Source: Sphingomonas sp. Leaf32
GTDB taxonomy: Bacteria > Pseudomonadota > Alphaproteobacteria > Sphingomonadales > Sphingomonadaceae
Length of the DNA: 64,000 nucleotides
Direction of reading: 5' to 3'
Assembly (NCBI RefSeq): GCF_001421765.1
Contig: NZ_LMLA01000008.1
Span: 124,906 to 188,905 of the forward strand
Part shown: positions 46,316 to 54,341 of the stretch, in pieces
Numbering within the stretch: position 1 is the first letter of the stretch
Layout: every line of letters begins with the position of its first letter
Translations under genes and position numbers: made by a program
The notes under the pieces: model-generated
Seen by the model: only the letters and a program-made list of their open reading frames with translations
What the model was told of the DNA's origin: nothing
Database searches by the model: none

Positions 46316-48837
46316 GCCTGCACGCGCAAGACGATCCCGCGCTCCGCGCCGCGCAGGAAGAACGGCTGCGCGCCGTCTGGAAAGCGCCGCAGGGCATCTT
46401 CCTGCGCTGGACCGACTGCAACAACAACCGCGTCGGTGCGTGGTACACGCTGACCGCGTTCGGCTTCATGCTGTTCGCTGGCGTGCTGGCGCTCATCATG
46501 CGCACCCAGTTGGCGGTGCCGGAAAACGATCTCGTCTCGGCGAACAGCTTCAACCAGCTGTTCACGCTGCACGGCTCGATGATGATGTTCCTGTTCGCCG
46601 TGCCAATGTTCGAGGCGGTGTCGATCATCCTGCTGCCGCAGCTGCTGGGTGCGCGCGACCTGCCCTTTCCGCGGCTGTCGGCGTTCGGTTACTGGTCGTT
46701 CCTGATCGGCGGCGTGTTCGTCGGCGGATCGATCTTCTTCAACGCCGCGCCCGATGGCGGCTGGTTCATGTACCCGCCGCTCACCACCCGCACCGACCTG
46801 TCGGGTCTTGGCGCCGACATCTGGATGCTGGGGCTGAGCTTCATCGAGGTATCGTCGGTGGCGGCGGCGGTCGAGCTGATCGTCGGCGTGCTGAAATGCC
46901 GGCCGCCGGGGATGCGGCTCAACCTGATGCCGCTCTATGCGTGGTATATCCTCGTCGTCGCGGTCATGATCCTGTTCGCGTTTCCGCCGCTGATCGCGGG
47001 CGACGTGCTGTTCGAAATGGAGCGGCTGCTGAACTGGCCGTTCTTCGACGCGGCGCGTGGGGGCGACCCGCTGTTGTGGCAGCACCTGTTCTGGATCTTC
47101 GGCCATCCGGAAGTCTATATCGTCTTTCTGCCCTCCATCGCGCTGTTTGCGATGATGATCCCGACCTTCGCCCAGCGCCATCTGCTCGGCTATCCGTGGA
47201 TCGTGCTGGCGGCGGTCGGTACCGCGTTCCTGTCGTTCGGGCTGTGGGTCCACCACATGTTCGCGACCGGCCTGCCCAAGATCAGCCTCGCCTTCTTCTC
47301 CGCCGCATCCGAAGCGGTGGCGATCCCAACCGGCATCCAAATCTTCGCGTTCATCGCGACATTGTGGGCCGGCAAGGTAAAGTGGTCGACGCCACTCCTG
47401 TACGCCAGCGGGTCGCTCGCCATCTTCGTCATCGGCGGCCTGACCGGCGTGATGGTCGCGATCGCGCCGTTCGACTGGCAGGCGCACGACACCTATTTCG
47501 TCGTGGCGCATCTGCATTACGTGCTGATCGGCGGGACGCTGCTGCCGCTGTTCGGGGGCCTGTACTATTACTGGCCGCTGATTACCGGCAAGAAGCTGTC
47601 CGACCGGATGGGGCGCACCGCGTTCTGGATGCTGTTCGTCGGCGCCAACCTGACCTTCTTTCCGATGCATTTCAGCGGGCTGTACGGGATGCCGCGCCGG
47701 GTGTTCACCTATCCCAGCGAACTCGGCATCGATTATCTCAACCTCGCCTCGACCATCGGCGCCTATCTGTTCGCGCTCGGCACGCTGGTGGTGTGCATCG
47801 ATCTGGCGCGCTCGCCGTGGCGGCCCAAGGCGGTGCGCAACCCGTGGCACGCGGGCACGCTCGAATGGCTGGCGCACCCGGATGACGAGGATTGGGGCAT
47901 CCGCTCGGTCCCGCTGATCGAGAGCCGCTATCCGATCTGGGATCAGAAGGATTTCGTGCGGAAGGTCGACGAGGGCCGCTTCTTCCTGCCCGATGCGGAG
48001 GAAGGCCGGCGCGAAACGATCGTGACGACGGTGCTGGACGCCCGCCCGCTCTTCGTCGTGCGGCTGGGCACGCCCGGCTGGATCCCGATGCTGACCGCGA
48101 TCGCGCTGGGCAGCGTGTTCATCCTGACCACCTATCACCTGTATTGGTGGTCGCTGGCCGGCGCGATCGCGACACTGGGCTTCGTCCTATACTGGCTGTG
48201 GACGGGCACCGCCGAAATCCCCGAAAAGCCGTCCAAGCCGATCGGGCACGGCATCGAACTGCCGCTCTATGTCTCCGGATCGGCCGCGCCGGGGTGGTGG
48301 GCGATGTTCATCACGATGATGGCCGACGCGACCGCCTTTTCCGGGTTGGTGTTCGGCTATTATTTCTTCTGGACGGTGCATCCCGAATTTCCGCCGTCGG
48401 GGCCGGGCATGGATGGCCCCGGCACCTTCTGGCCGATGGTGGCGCTGGGTGTCGCGGCGGTTAGCTGGATCGCGACGGTGGCGGCGCGGGAGAGCAACCG
48501 GCGCGGCGGCGTCACGGCGGCGCGCGGGTTGCTGGCGCTTGGCATCCTCGCCAGCCTTGCCGGCATCTGGGCCGGGTTGCAGGGTCCGCTGACCACCGGG
48601 CTGGACCCCGAACTGCACAGCTATCCCGCGATCGTGTGGGTACTGGTGATCTGGACAACCGCCCATGCCGGGGTCGGCGCGATCATGCAGGGCTATACGC
48701 TGGCGCGCAGCATCGCCGGTCGGATGACCCCGACCTACGACGCCGACCTGCGCAACATCACGGTGTACCAGCATTTCATGGCACTCACCGCCATCGTCAC
48801 CTATGCGACGATCGGCCTGTTCCCGGGGGTCGCATGA
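46312..48837 (+). CDS. fused cytochrome c oxidase subunits I and III
   Basis: 841 residues. Residues about 1-560 are subunit I: HGSMMM holds the low-spin heme His, GHPEVY (264-269) gives the CuB His265, D-channel Glu267 and cross-linked Tyr269, HHMF gives the CuB pair, and HDTYFVVAHLHYVL the heme a3 and a ligands. APD of the D-channel entry is ARD here, keeping the Asp. In helix VIII AIPTGIQIF has Gln343 where the K-channel Lys normally stands, and Glu334 replaces the usual Met of the TM pair. Residues about 600-841 are subunit III helices. The stop-start overlap on both sides is ATGA. The fusion itself is known in caa3-type oxidases. Confidence 0.93.
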   Translation: MSLHAQDDPALRAAQEERLRAVWKAPQGIFLRWTDCNNNRVGAWYTLTAFGFMLFAGVLALIMRTQLAVPENDLVSANSFNQLFTLHGSMMMFLFAVPMFEAVSIILLPQLLGARDLPFPRLSAFGYWSFLIGGVFVGGSIFFNAAPDGGWFMYPPLTTRTDLSGLGADIWMLGLSFIEVSSVAAAVELIVGVLKCRPPGMRLNLMPLYAWYILVVAVMILFAFPPLIAGDVLFEMERLLNWPFFDAARGGDPLLWQHLFWIFGHPEVYIVFLPSIALFAMMIPTFAQRHLLGYPWIVLAAVGTAFLSFGLWVHHMFATGLPKISLAFFSAASEAVAIPTGIQIFAFIATLWAGKVKWSTPLLYASGSLAIFVIGGLTGVMVAIAPFDWQAHDTYFVVAHLHYVLIGGTLLPLFGGLYYYWPLITGKKLSDRMGRTAFWMLFVGANLTFFPMHFSGLYGMPRRVFTYPSELGIDYLNLASTIGAYLFALGTLVVCIDLARSPWRPKAVRNPWHAGTLEWLAHPDDEDWGIRSVPLIESRYPIWDQKDFVRKVDEGRFFLPDAEEGRRETIVTTVLDARPLFVVRLGTPGWIPMLTAIALGSVFILTTYHLYWWSLAGAIATLGFVLYWLWTGTAEIPEKPSKPIGHGIELPLYVSGSAAPGWWAMFITMMADATAFSGLVFGYYFFWTVHPEFPPSGPGMDGPGTFWPMVALGVAAVSWIATVAARESNRRGGVTAARGLLALGILASLAGIWAGLQGPLTTGLDPELHSYPAIVWVLVIWTTAHAGVGAIMQGYTLARSIAGRMTPTYDADLRNITVYQHFMALTAIVTYATIGLFPGVA

Positions 48838-49214
48838 AGCGCGGGCTGCATGGCATGGTGGCCAAGCTGAAGGTCACCTTGTGGTCGCTGATCGTGCCGC
48901 CGACGGTGTGGGCGGTGCATTTCCTGTTTTCTTATTTGTGGGCGGCGATCCACTGCGCCAAGGTCGGCGGGTTCCCGCGCTTTCCGGTCCTCTACACGGT
49001 CGGCACCGTGGTCGCCCTCGCCCTGATCCTTGCGGCGGGGATCGTCGCGCATCTTCAGTCGCATGTGCCCGGCGACCCTGCGCCGCATGAGGAAGGCACC
49101 GACAGCGACCGCATCCGCTTCCTCGCCTTCTCGACCGTGCTGCTGGCGGCGTTGAGCTTCGTCGGGGTGATCTTCACCGCCGCGCCGGTGCTGTTCCTGA
49201 CGGACTGCCGATGA
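48834..49214 (+). CDS. three-helix membrane protein of the caa3 oxidase operon
   Basis: 126 residues with three membrane helices at about 15-40, 53-76 and 95-121. HFLFSYLWAAIHCAKVGG and the closing TAAPVLFLTDCR are its most distinctive parts. It lies where other oxidase operons carry a small subunit IV or an assembly factor, and overlaps both neighbours by four bases (ATGA). It is likely a structural small subunit or assembly aid of the oxidase. I do not recognise a named family with certainty. Confidence 0.8.
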   Translation: MKRGLHGMVAKLKVTLWSLIVPPTVWAVHFLFSYLWAAIHCAKVGGFPRFPVLYTVGTVVALALILAAGIVAHLQSHVPGDPAPHEEGTDSDRIRFLAFSTVLLAALSFVGVIFTAAPVLFLTDCR

Positions 49215-49804
49215 AGCGCGCGAGCCTGATCGCCGGGCTGGTGCTGCTGCCCGCCGGGTGGCTGGCGGCGGCGCAGGCGGGGATGGTCGGGCATATGGCC
49301 GGGCATATGATCGCGGTAGCCATCGCCGCGCCGCTGATCGCGTTCGGACTGGCGGACGGCCGGTTCGATCCGGCGCGACGCTGGCCGCACGCCGTCACCC
49401 CGCTCGCCATGTCGCTGGTCGAACTGGCGACGGTGTGGGGCTGGCATCTGCCCGCGCTGCGGATGCTCGCCGACACGCACCTTGCGGCGATGATCGTCGA
49501 ACAGGCAATGTTCCTGATCGCCGGATGGCTGCTCTGGGCCGCCGTCCTTGGCACCGGGCCGGACCGGCGCGCGGCGGGGGTCGGCGCGCTGCTGCTCACC
49601 TCAATGCACATGACCCTGCTCGGCGCGCTGATCGGTCTTGCCCCGCGCCCCCTCTATCCGGCGATGGCGCACGGGATGCACGACGCGCTGGCCGACCAGC
49701 AACTGGGCGGGGTCGTCATGCTGATGATCGGTGCCGCCAGTTATTTCCTCGGCGGACTTGCCCTGCTCGCCACACTATTGCGCCATCCGGAGCCGACGCC
49801 ATGA
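49211..49804 (+). CDS. CtaG-like (caa3 type) cytochrome c oxidase assembly protein
   Basis: 197 residues with five to six membrane helices. Conserved His-rich helix ends such as MVGHMAGHMI, TSMHMTLLGALIGLAP and HGMHDALADQQLGG match the CtaG_caa3 family (PF09678), thought to help build the CuB centre in caa3 oxidases. This CtaG is unrelated to the Cox11-type protein of the same name. It shares ATGA overlaps with the genes on both sides. Confidence 0.87.
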   Translation: MKRASLIAGLVLLPAGWLAAAQAGMVGHMAGHMIAVAIAAPLIAFGLADGRFDPARRWPHAVTPLAMSLVELATVWGWHLPALRMLADTHLAAMIVEQAMFLIAGWLLWAAVLGTGPDRRAAGVGALLLTSMHMTLLGALIGLAPRPLYPAMAHGMHDALADQQLGGVVMLMIGAASYFLGGLALLATLLRHPEPTP

Positions 49805-50850
49805 CCATTCGCCTCACCTGGAAGCGCGTGATCGTGACGCTGCTCGGCATCTTCGCGCTGGGCATGGCCTATGCGTGGTCCGGCCTGTTCAACGTTGCCG
49901 CGTCGTCGGGGCATTGGGCGGTCACCGACTGGTTCCTGCACTGGGTAATGCGCAATTCGGTGCAGACCCGTGCCGCCTTCTCCAGCCCCAAGGACGCGAA
50001 GGATAATAGCGGGCTGGTCAGCGCAGCGGGTTACTACGCGTCGTCCTGCGCATCGTGCCACGGCGCGCCCGGCGTCCGCCCGCTGCCGTTGATGCAGGCG
50101 GCAACGCCCCCCGCCCCCGACCTGTCGAAGAACGCGAAGGAATGGACCGACCGCCAGCTGTTCTGGATTCTCGAACATGGCGTGAAGTTCAGCGGAATGC
50201 CCGCCTGGGCCGCGAAGGACCGGCCGGACGAGGTAAAGCGCATGGTCGCCTTCGTCCGCCGCCTGCCAACGATGACCCCGCAGGAATATCGCGTGCTAGC
50301 CGGCAGCAATGCGCAAGGCTTCGGCGCGGCGAACGGCCGGTTCGACAGCTGTGCCGGCTGCCATGGCGAGAACGGTCTAGGCCGCGGGCAGCGCGACATT
50401 CCGATCCTCGCCGGACAGAACCCCGTCTATCTCGCCGCCGCGCTGGAGGCCTATGCCACCGGCAAACGCCAGAGCGCGGTCATGGGCAACGCCGCCGCGC
50501 AGTTGACGCCGGAAGAGCGCGTCGCCTTGGCGCAGCGCTTCGCCGCCATGCAGGGCATCGCCCCAGGACGCGGTGGCAATGGCGACGCGGCGGCACGGCA
50601 GATCGTCGAGCGCGGCCTTCCGACCAAGCAGCTCCCCGCCTGCCGCAGTTGCCACGATGCGGCGGGAGCCAAGCGCTTCCCGGTGATCGACGGCCAGCGG
50701 TCGGTCTATATCGCCGAACGGTTGCGCCACTGGCGGGGCGAGAAGGAGGTCGTCGACGCCCGCAAGGATCAGGCGACGATGCCGGTCATTGCCCGGCGCA
50801 TTCCGGAGGAAATGATCGAACCGGTCGCCCGCTATCTGGCCGGGGAATGA
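49801..50850 (+). CDS. triheme c-type cytochrome, membrane-anchored
   Basis: 349 residues. One N-terminal helix (about 8-28) anchors the protein. Three heme-binding sites are present: CASCH (about residue 83), CAGCH (about 184) and CRSCH (about 281), so three cytochrome c domains. Such proteins pass electrons from complex III or quinol dehydrogenases to the oxidase. It is the last gene of the oxidase operon, joined by an ATGA overlap to the CtaG gene. Distal Met ligands are likely in SGMPAWA and nearby Met residues. Confidence 0.88.
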   Translation: MTIRLTWKRVIVTLLGIFALGMAYAWSGLFNVAASSGHWAVTDWFLHWVMRNSVQTRAAFSSPKDAKDNSGLVSAAGYYASSCASCHGAPGVRPLPLMQAATPPAPDLSKNAKEWTDRQLFWILEHGVKFSGMPAWAAKDRPDEVKRMVAFVRRLPTMTPQEYRVLAGSNAQGFGAANGRFDSCAGCHGENGLGRGQRDIPILAGQNPVYLAAALEAYATGKRQSAVMGNAAAQLTPEERVALAQRFAAMQGIAPGRGGNGDAAARQIVERGLPTKQLPACRSCHDAAGAKRFPVIDGQRSVYIAERLRHWRGEKEVVDARKDQATMPVIARRIPEEMIEPVARYLAGE

Positions 50851-50883
50851 TCGGCCATTGCCAGCGGGCATTGGGGCGATAGG

Positions 50884-51630
50884 GTGCGCCCGATGGCACC
50901 CGATTTCGAACTGGACCCGCAGACGGTGCTGCGCGCCTATGCCAGCGGTATCTTTCCGATGGCGGACGATCGCGATGCGCCCGGCATCTACTGGGTCGAG
51001 CCGAAGCTGCGCGGGGTGCTGCCGCTCGATGGCTTCCACGCATCGCGATCGCTGCGCAAGCTGATCGCATCGGACCGCTACCGCGTCACCGCCGATGCCG
51101 CGTTCGAGGACATTATCGAGCTGTGCGCGCAAAGCGCGTCGGACCGCCCCGAAACCTGGATCAACGGCACGATCGAGCGGGCCTTTCTGCGCCTGCACGA
51201 AATGGGGTTCGCCCATTCGATCGAGATATGGGACGGGGCTCGGCTGGCCGGTGGCCTCTATGGCCTCGCGCTAGGGCAGGCGTTCTTCGGCGAATCGATG
51301 GTCAGCCGGGCGCCCAGCGCGTCTAAGGTCGCGCTGGCGTGGCTGGTCGCGCGACTGAAGGTCGGCGGCTTCCGGTTGCTCGATTGCCAGTTCCAGACCG
51401 ACCATCTGGCGACGATGGGGGCGGTCGAAATCCCGCGCAAAGCCTATTCGGCGCTGTTGTCCGACGCGCTGGGGATGGATTCGGCGGGCACCGGGCTGGC
51501 CTCCGCTGCGTTCGATGCGCTCGACCGGCGCGGCGTGCTTGCCGCCGGTGCGGCCCCTGCCCCGGCCGACACGGTATCGGGACCGGTGTCGGGGAAGGAC
51601 ATCGTGCAGCTCTTGGGCCACACGTCGTAG
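50884..51630 (+). CDS. aat: leucyl/phenylalanyl-tRNA-protein transferase
   Basis: 248 residues. Aat transfers Leu or Phe from tRNA to N-terminal Lys or Arg of proteins, marking them for ClpS/ClpAP degradation by the N-end rule. The core starts VLRAYASGIFPMADD and contains ETWINGTIERAFLRLHEMG, SIEIWDGARLAGGLYGLALG and FFGESMVSR, then LLDCQFQTDHLATMGA. A GTG at 50884 or ATG at 50893 may start it. The 3' end runs 187 bases antisense to the C-terminal tail of the DUF2155 gene. Confidence 0.94.
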   Translation: MRPMAPDFELDPQTVLRAYASGIFPMADDRDAPGIYWVEPKLRGVLPLDGFHASRSLRKLIASDRYRVTADAAFEDIIELCAQSASDRPETWINGTIERAFLRLHEMGFAHSIEIWDGARLAGGLYGLALGQAFFGESMVSRAPSASKVALAWLVARLKVGGFRLLDCQFQTDHLATMGAVEIPRKAYSALLSDALGMDSAGTGLASAAFDALDRRGVLAAGAAPAPADTVSGPVSGKDIVQLLGHTS

Positions 51631-52118
51631 ATCGGGTGCAACACGACGTTCAGCGCCGGACGTTCCCTGAACAGCCAGCCCGAAAAGGCGCGACGCCATT
51701 TCGCGTCTGTCCCTCGTACGTCCATCTGCACGAACGCGCCGGTATATTGCTCCTGCTCCCACGGCGCGGTGCGTTCGCAGGCGCGCAGGCGCACGATTAC
51801 GTCGCCGATACGCGTGGCCTGTCCGGGCTTCAGCGTCAGTTCCCGGGTTTCGCCGTTGCGCTTGTTGAGCAGGCCGACGACCGCCACCCGCTCCGCCATC
51901 GGCGTGGCACCGGCCAGCAGGCGGGTGTCGAGTCCGGCGTCGACGCTGACAACTTCCGGCGCACCGGGACGCGGGCGCGCCGATTCGGGAACGGCAACCT
52001 CCGCACGGGGACCGGCGGGCGTCGTCTGTCGCGACTGCCAGCTACGCCAGCCGAACCAGCCGCCAACCGCCAGCAGGGCCGCGATCGCCAGCCCGGCCAG
52101 CCAGCGGCGCGAATTCAC
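51444..52118 (-). CDS. DUF2155-domain exported protein
   Basis: 224 residues from a GTG at 52118. One N-terminal helix (about 7-23) anchors or exports it. The DUF2155 core (about 68-165) has ERVAVVGLLNKRNGETREL, CERTAPWEQEQYTGAFVQM and YDVWPKSCTMSFP. The GTG start overlaps the NDUFA12 stop by four bases (GTGA), which favours it over an ATG five codons upstream. The last 60 or so residues are a low-complexity tail that reads opposite to aat. The family is alphaproteobacterial and of unknown function, often beside the NDUFA12 gene as here. Confidence 0.85.
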   Translation of the reverse strand: MNSRRWLAGLAIAALLAVGGWFGWRSWQSRQTTPAGPRAEVAVPESARPRPGAPEVVSVDAGLDTRLLAGATPMAERVAVVGLLNKRNGETRELTLKPGQATRIGDVIVRLRACERTAPWEQEQYTGAFVQMDVRGTDAKWRRAFSGWLFRERPALNVVLHPIYDVWPKSCTMSFPDTGPDTVSAGAGAAPAASTPRRSSASNAAEASPVPAESIPSASDNSAE

Positions 52119-52507
52119 GCGTCGGGGCTCCACGCCTCATAATCGCCGGTAGCGCGAACGCGGGCGCCGCCCTTGTCGAGCACGCCCGGCGGGCGATAGG
52201 CCAGCGCGGTCCCGGTCTGGTTGGGGATGGCCGGCTGCTGCCACTGGCGCACCGGCGGCAGCGACTGGTCGGGCGTGCCCTCGATCTGGTGATGCAGCCA
52301 GCTGAACCATTCGGGCGGCACGCGGCTGGCGTCGTTCGACCCCGCATAGATCACCCAGCGGCGCGGATTGCCCGCGGTGTCGCGACCGCCCTCGTAATAG
52401 GCGTTGCCGAGGTCGTCGGTGCCGACCTGCGTCTTGCCGCGCAGACCGAGCCAGGTGCCGAAGGTGGCACCGTTCCACCAGGTGAAGACGTTCGCGAGGA
52501 TTCCCAT
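52115..52507 (-). CDS. NDUFA12-like accessory subunit of NADH:ubiquinone oxidoreductase (complex I)
   Basis: 130 residues. Mitochondrial NDUFA12 is a supernumerary complex I subunit, and alphaproteobacteria carry this ortholog apart from the nuo operon. The family pattern is NVFTWWNGATFGTWLGL, then VGTDDLGNAYYEG, RRWVIYAG and PPEWFSWLHH. The ATG at 52507 begins MGILANVF. It is the first gene of a coupled pair with DUF2155. Confidence 0.92.
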   Translation of the reverse strand: MGILANVFTWWNGATFGTWLGLRGKTQVGTDDLGNAYYEGGRDTAGNPRRWVIYAGSNDASRVPPEWFSWLHHQIEGTPDQSLPPVRQWQQPAIPNQTGTALAYRPPGVLDKGGARVRATGDYEAWSPDA

Positions 52508-52552
52508 GCGCGACCGCTTAGCGTAGCCCCAGGCGCACGACAATGGGGTGGA

Positions 52553-53032
52553 TCATTTCCACGTCACCTTGTCGCCCGCCGCGATGCCCAGTTCGGCGGC
52601 GCGGCCACCGCCCAGTTCCAGCACCGCCGACACCGGCTCGCCCGACGGTACCGGCGCTTCCGAAAACGGCACGGTGTTTTCGGCGATGGTCGCGATGGTG
52701 CGGTCGGGGCGGATGAAGAGGATGTCGAGCGGGCTGGGCGTATTCTTCATCCAGAAATTGGCGGCTCTCGGCGGTCCGCCATCGGGGGGATAGGGTGCGA
52801 ACAACATGCCCGCATCGGCGCCAAGCGGCGGGCGGTACATCAGCCCCTGCTGCTGCTGCGGTTCGGTCGCAGCGACCTCCACGGTGAAACGGTGCGCGCT
52901 GCCGTCGGCGGTGGTGATGGTCAGGTCGGTCTTGGCCAGCCCCGTCGGGACGTCCCCGCCCTCCTTCTTGCAGCCGCCCAGCGACGCCAGCAGCGCAACC
53001 GCCGCCAGCCCGGAAAATCGCAATGCTCTCAC
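52553..53032 (-). CDS. DUF192 lipoprotein
   Basis: 159 residues. The N-terminus AVALLASLGGCKKEGG is a lipoprotein signal with lipobox LGGC at Cys21. The DUF192 domain (about 35-158) contains EPQQQQGLMYR, NFWMKNTPSPLDILFI and AVLELGGGRAAELGI, the standard order. It faces the periplasm. The family is of unsettled function, with a possible role in binding small ligands. Four bases separate it from the cold-shock gene upstream. Confidence 0.88.
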   Translation of the reverse strand: MRALRFSGLAAVALLASLGGCKKEGGDVPTGLAKTDLTITTADGSAHRFTVEVAATEPQQQQGLMYRPPLGADAGMLFAPYPPDGGPPRAANFWMKNTPSPLDILFIRPDRTIATIAENTVPFSEAPVPSGEPVSAVLELGGGRAAELGIAAGDKVTWK

Positions 53033-53036
53033 GCCT

Positions 53037-53621
53037 TCACTCGCCTACCTCGACCATCACGGCCAACGGCCCCTTCTGCCCCTCGACGATGCGCGCGACA
53101 AGCCGCTGTTCGGGGTCGACTTCCTCGATCCCGCCGCTGCGCAGCGTTTCCATATGGACGAAGACGTCGCCCGGCTTGCCGTCGCGGACAAGGAAGCCAT
53201 AGCCTTTCAGCCGGTTGAACCACTTGACCGTCACCGGTTCGAACGGCCCCGCCTGATCGGCCAGCGCAGTGCGATCGGGCCGGTCGGCGACACGGCGCAC
53301 CGGTTCGATCGCGCTCGACAGGTCGATGTCGAGGATCTCGACCGCCTGCATCCCCCGCGAACGCCGCACCGCGTTGCAGGTGATGATTGCCCCTTCGGGC
53401 AGGGTCCGCCGGCCATGCGCCTCGAGGACCGAAAAATGAACGAGGACGTCGCCGATCGCGGGATCGTCCGCCACCGCGAAACCGAAGCCGCGCGTCACGT
53501 CGAACCATTTGATCGCCCCCCGGACGGCCGGGATCAGTTCTTCATGCGCGGCTGCCATCAGGGCCGGTACCGCCTGTGCCGCCACGCAATCATCGGCAAT
53601 CGTTCGCGCTTCCAGACGCAT
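53037..53621 (-). CDS. double cold-shock-domain protein
   Basis: 194 residues with two cold-shock domains in tandem. The first (about 32-100) starts [19 protein letters not shown] and the second (about 128-193) [19 protein letters not shown], each with the RNP1-like KGYGF and RNP2-like VFVH strands. It should bind single-stranded RNA or DNA. Double-CSD proteins are typical of alphaproteobacteria. GGGGGAG lies ten bases before the ATG at 53621, which supports that start. Confidence 0.9.
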   Translation of the reverse strand: MRLEARTIADDCVAAQAVPALMAAAHEELIPAVRGAIKWFDVTRGFGFAVADDPAIGDVLVHFSVLEAHGRRTLPEGAIITCNAVRRSRGMQAVEILDIDLSSAIEPVRRVADRPDRTALADQAGPFEPVTVKWFNRLKGYGFLVRDGKPGDVFVHMETLRSGGIEEVDPEQRLVARIVEGQKGPLAVMVEVGE

Positions 53622-53688
53622 TGTCGCTTGCTCCCCCTGGGGTGCATCCTAACACGATGTTTCACGAACGCGACGATTTCTTTGCGCT

Positions 53689-54216
53689 TCACCCTTCCCA
53701 GTCCAGATCGTCGTCGGACGCCTCCAGCCCCACGATACGACGCGCGAGCGACGGGGCGTGGCCCGCACGCACCATCGCCGCGATCTGCTTCTCGCGCTTG
53801 TCGCGTTCGACCGGCGCGGCCGCGAACGGTCCAATGCGCTTGCGCCGGGCGAAAGCGAGCGCCGCGCCCTCCGCCCCTTCCTCCAGCGTCTCGCGAAACT
53901 CGCCCGCATCCGCCTCCCCCACGCCCGCCTGGCGCAGCACATCGCGGACCCGGCGCGCGCCCAGCCCCCGGCGGGTCATCGACGCCACCCGCGCCTCCGC
54001 AAAGGCGCGATCATCGACATAGCGGAGTTCGGCCATCCGGTCGGCAAGGGCATCGATATCGACCGGTCCGTCGACACCGCGCTCGCGCAGCTTGCGGTTC
54101 AGATACATGACCAGCTTCGCGCGTGTCGTCGCATAGCGTTCAACATAGCGTAAGGCGGCACGTTCCAGGGCAGGCTGGTCGAGCGGCGGAAGCGGGCGGC
54201 GGGGGTCTCGGGACAT
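53689..54216 (-). CDS. recX: RecX-family regulator of RecA
   Basis: 175 residues of three-helix repeats. The N-terminal half starts ALRYVERYATTRAKLVMYL and continues ELRYVDDRAFAEARV and RRVRDVLRQAGV, which match RecX. RecX caps and limits RecA filaments. It is not linked to recA (8125-9219), as is common outside gammaproteobacteria. The ATG at 54216 is used; the frame runs further upstream but the extra part is opposite to the FAAL start region. C-terminal sequence ends DDDLDWEG. Confidence 0.85.
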   Translation of the reverse strand: MSRDPRRPLPPLDQPALERAALRYVERYATTRAKLVMYLNRKLRERGVDGPVDIDALADRMAELRYVDDRAFAEARVASMTRRGLGARRVRDVLRQAGVGEADAGEFRETLEEGAEGAALAFARRKRIGPFAAAPVERDKREKQIAAMVRAGHAPSLARRIVGLEASDDDLDWEG

Positions 54217-54341
54217 GCGCCATGTTTGTGCCACACTGCCCGGCGATTTTGAAATGAACTGTGCCGCGCGGCCCTTTGCCGCTATGGCGACACGCTTCGA
54301 ACGCCGCGTATCGCGCGAACGAGCCTGAGAGTTGGACAAGA

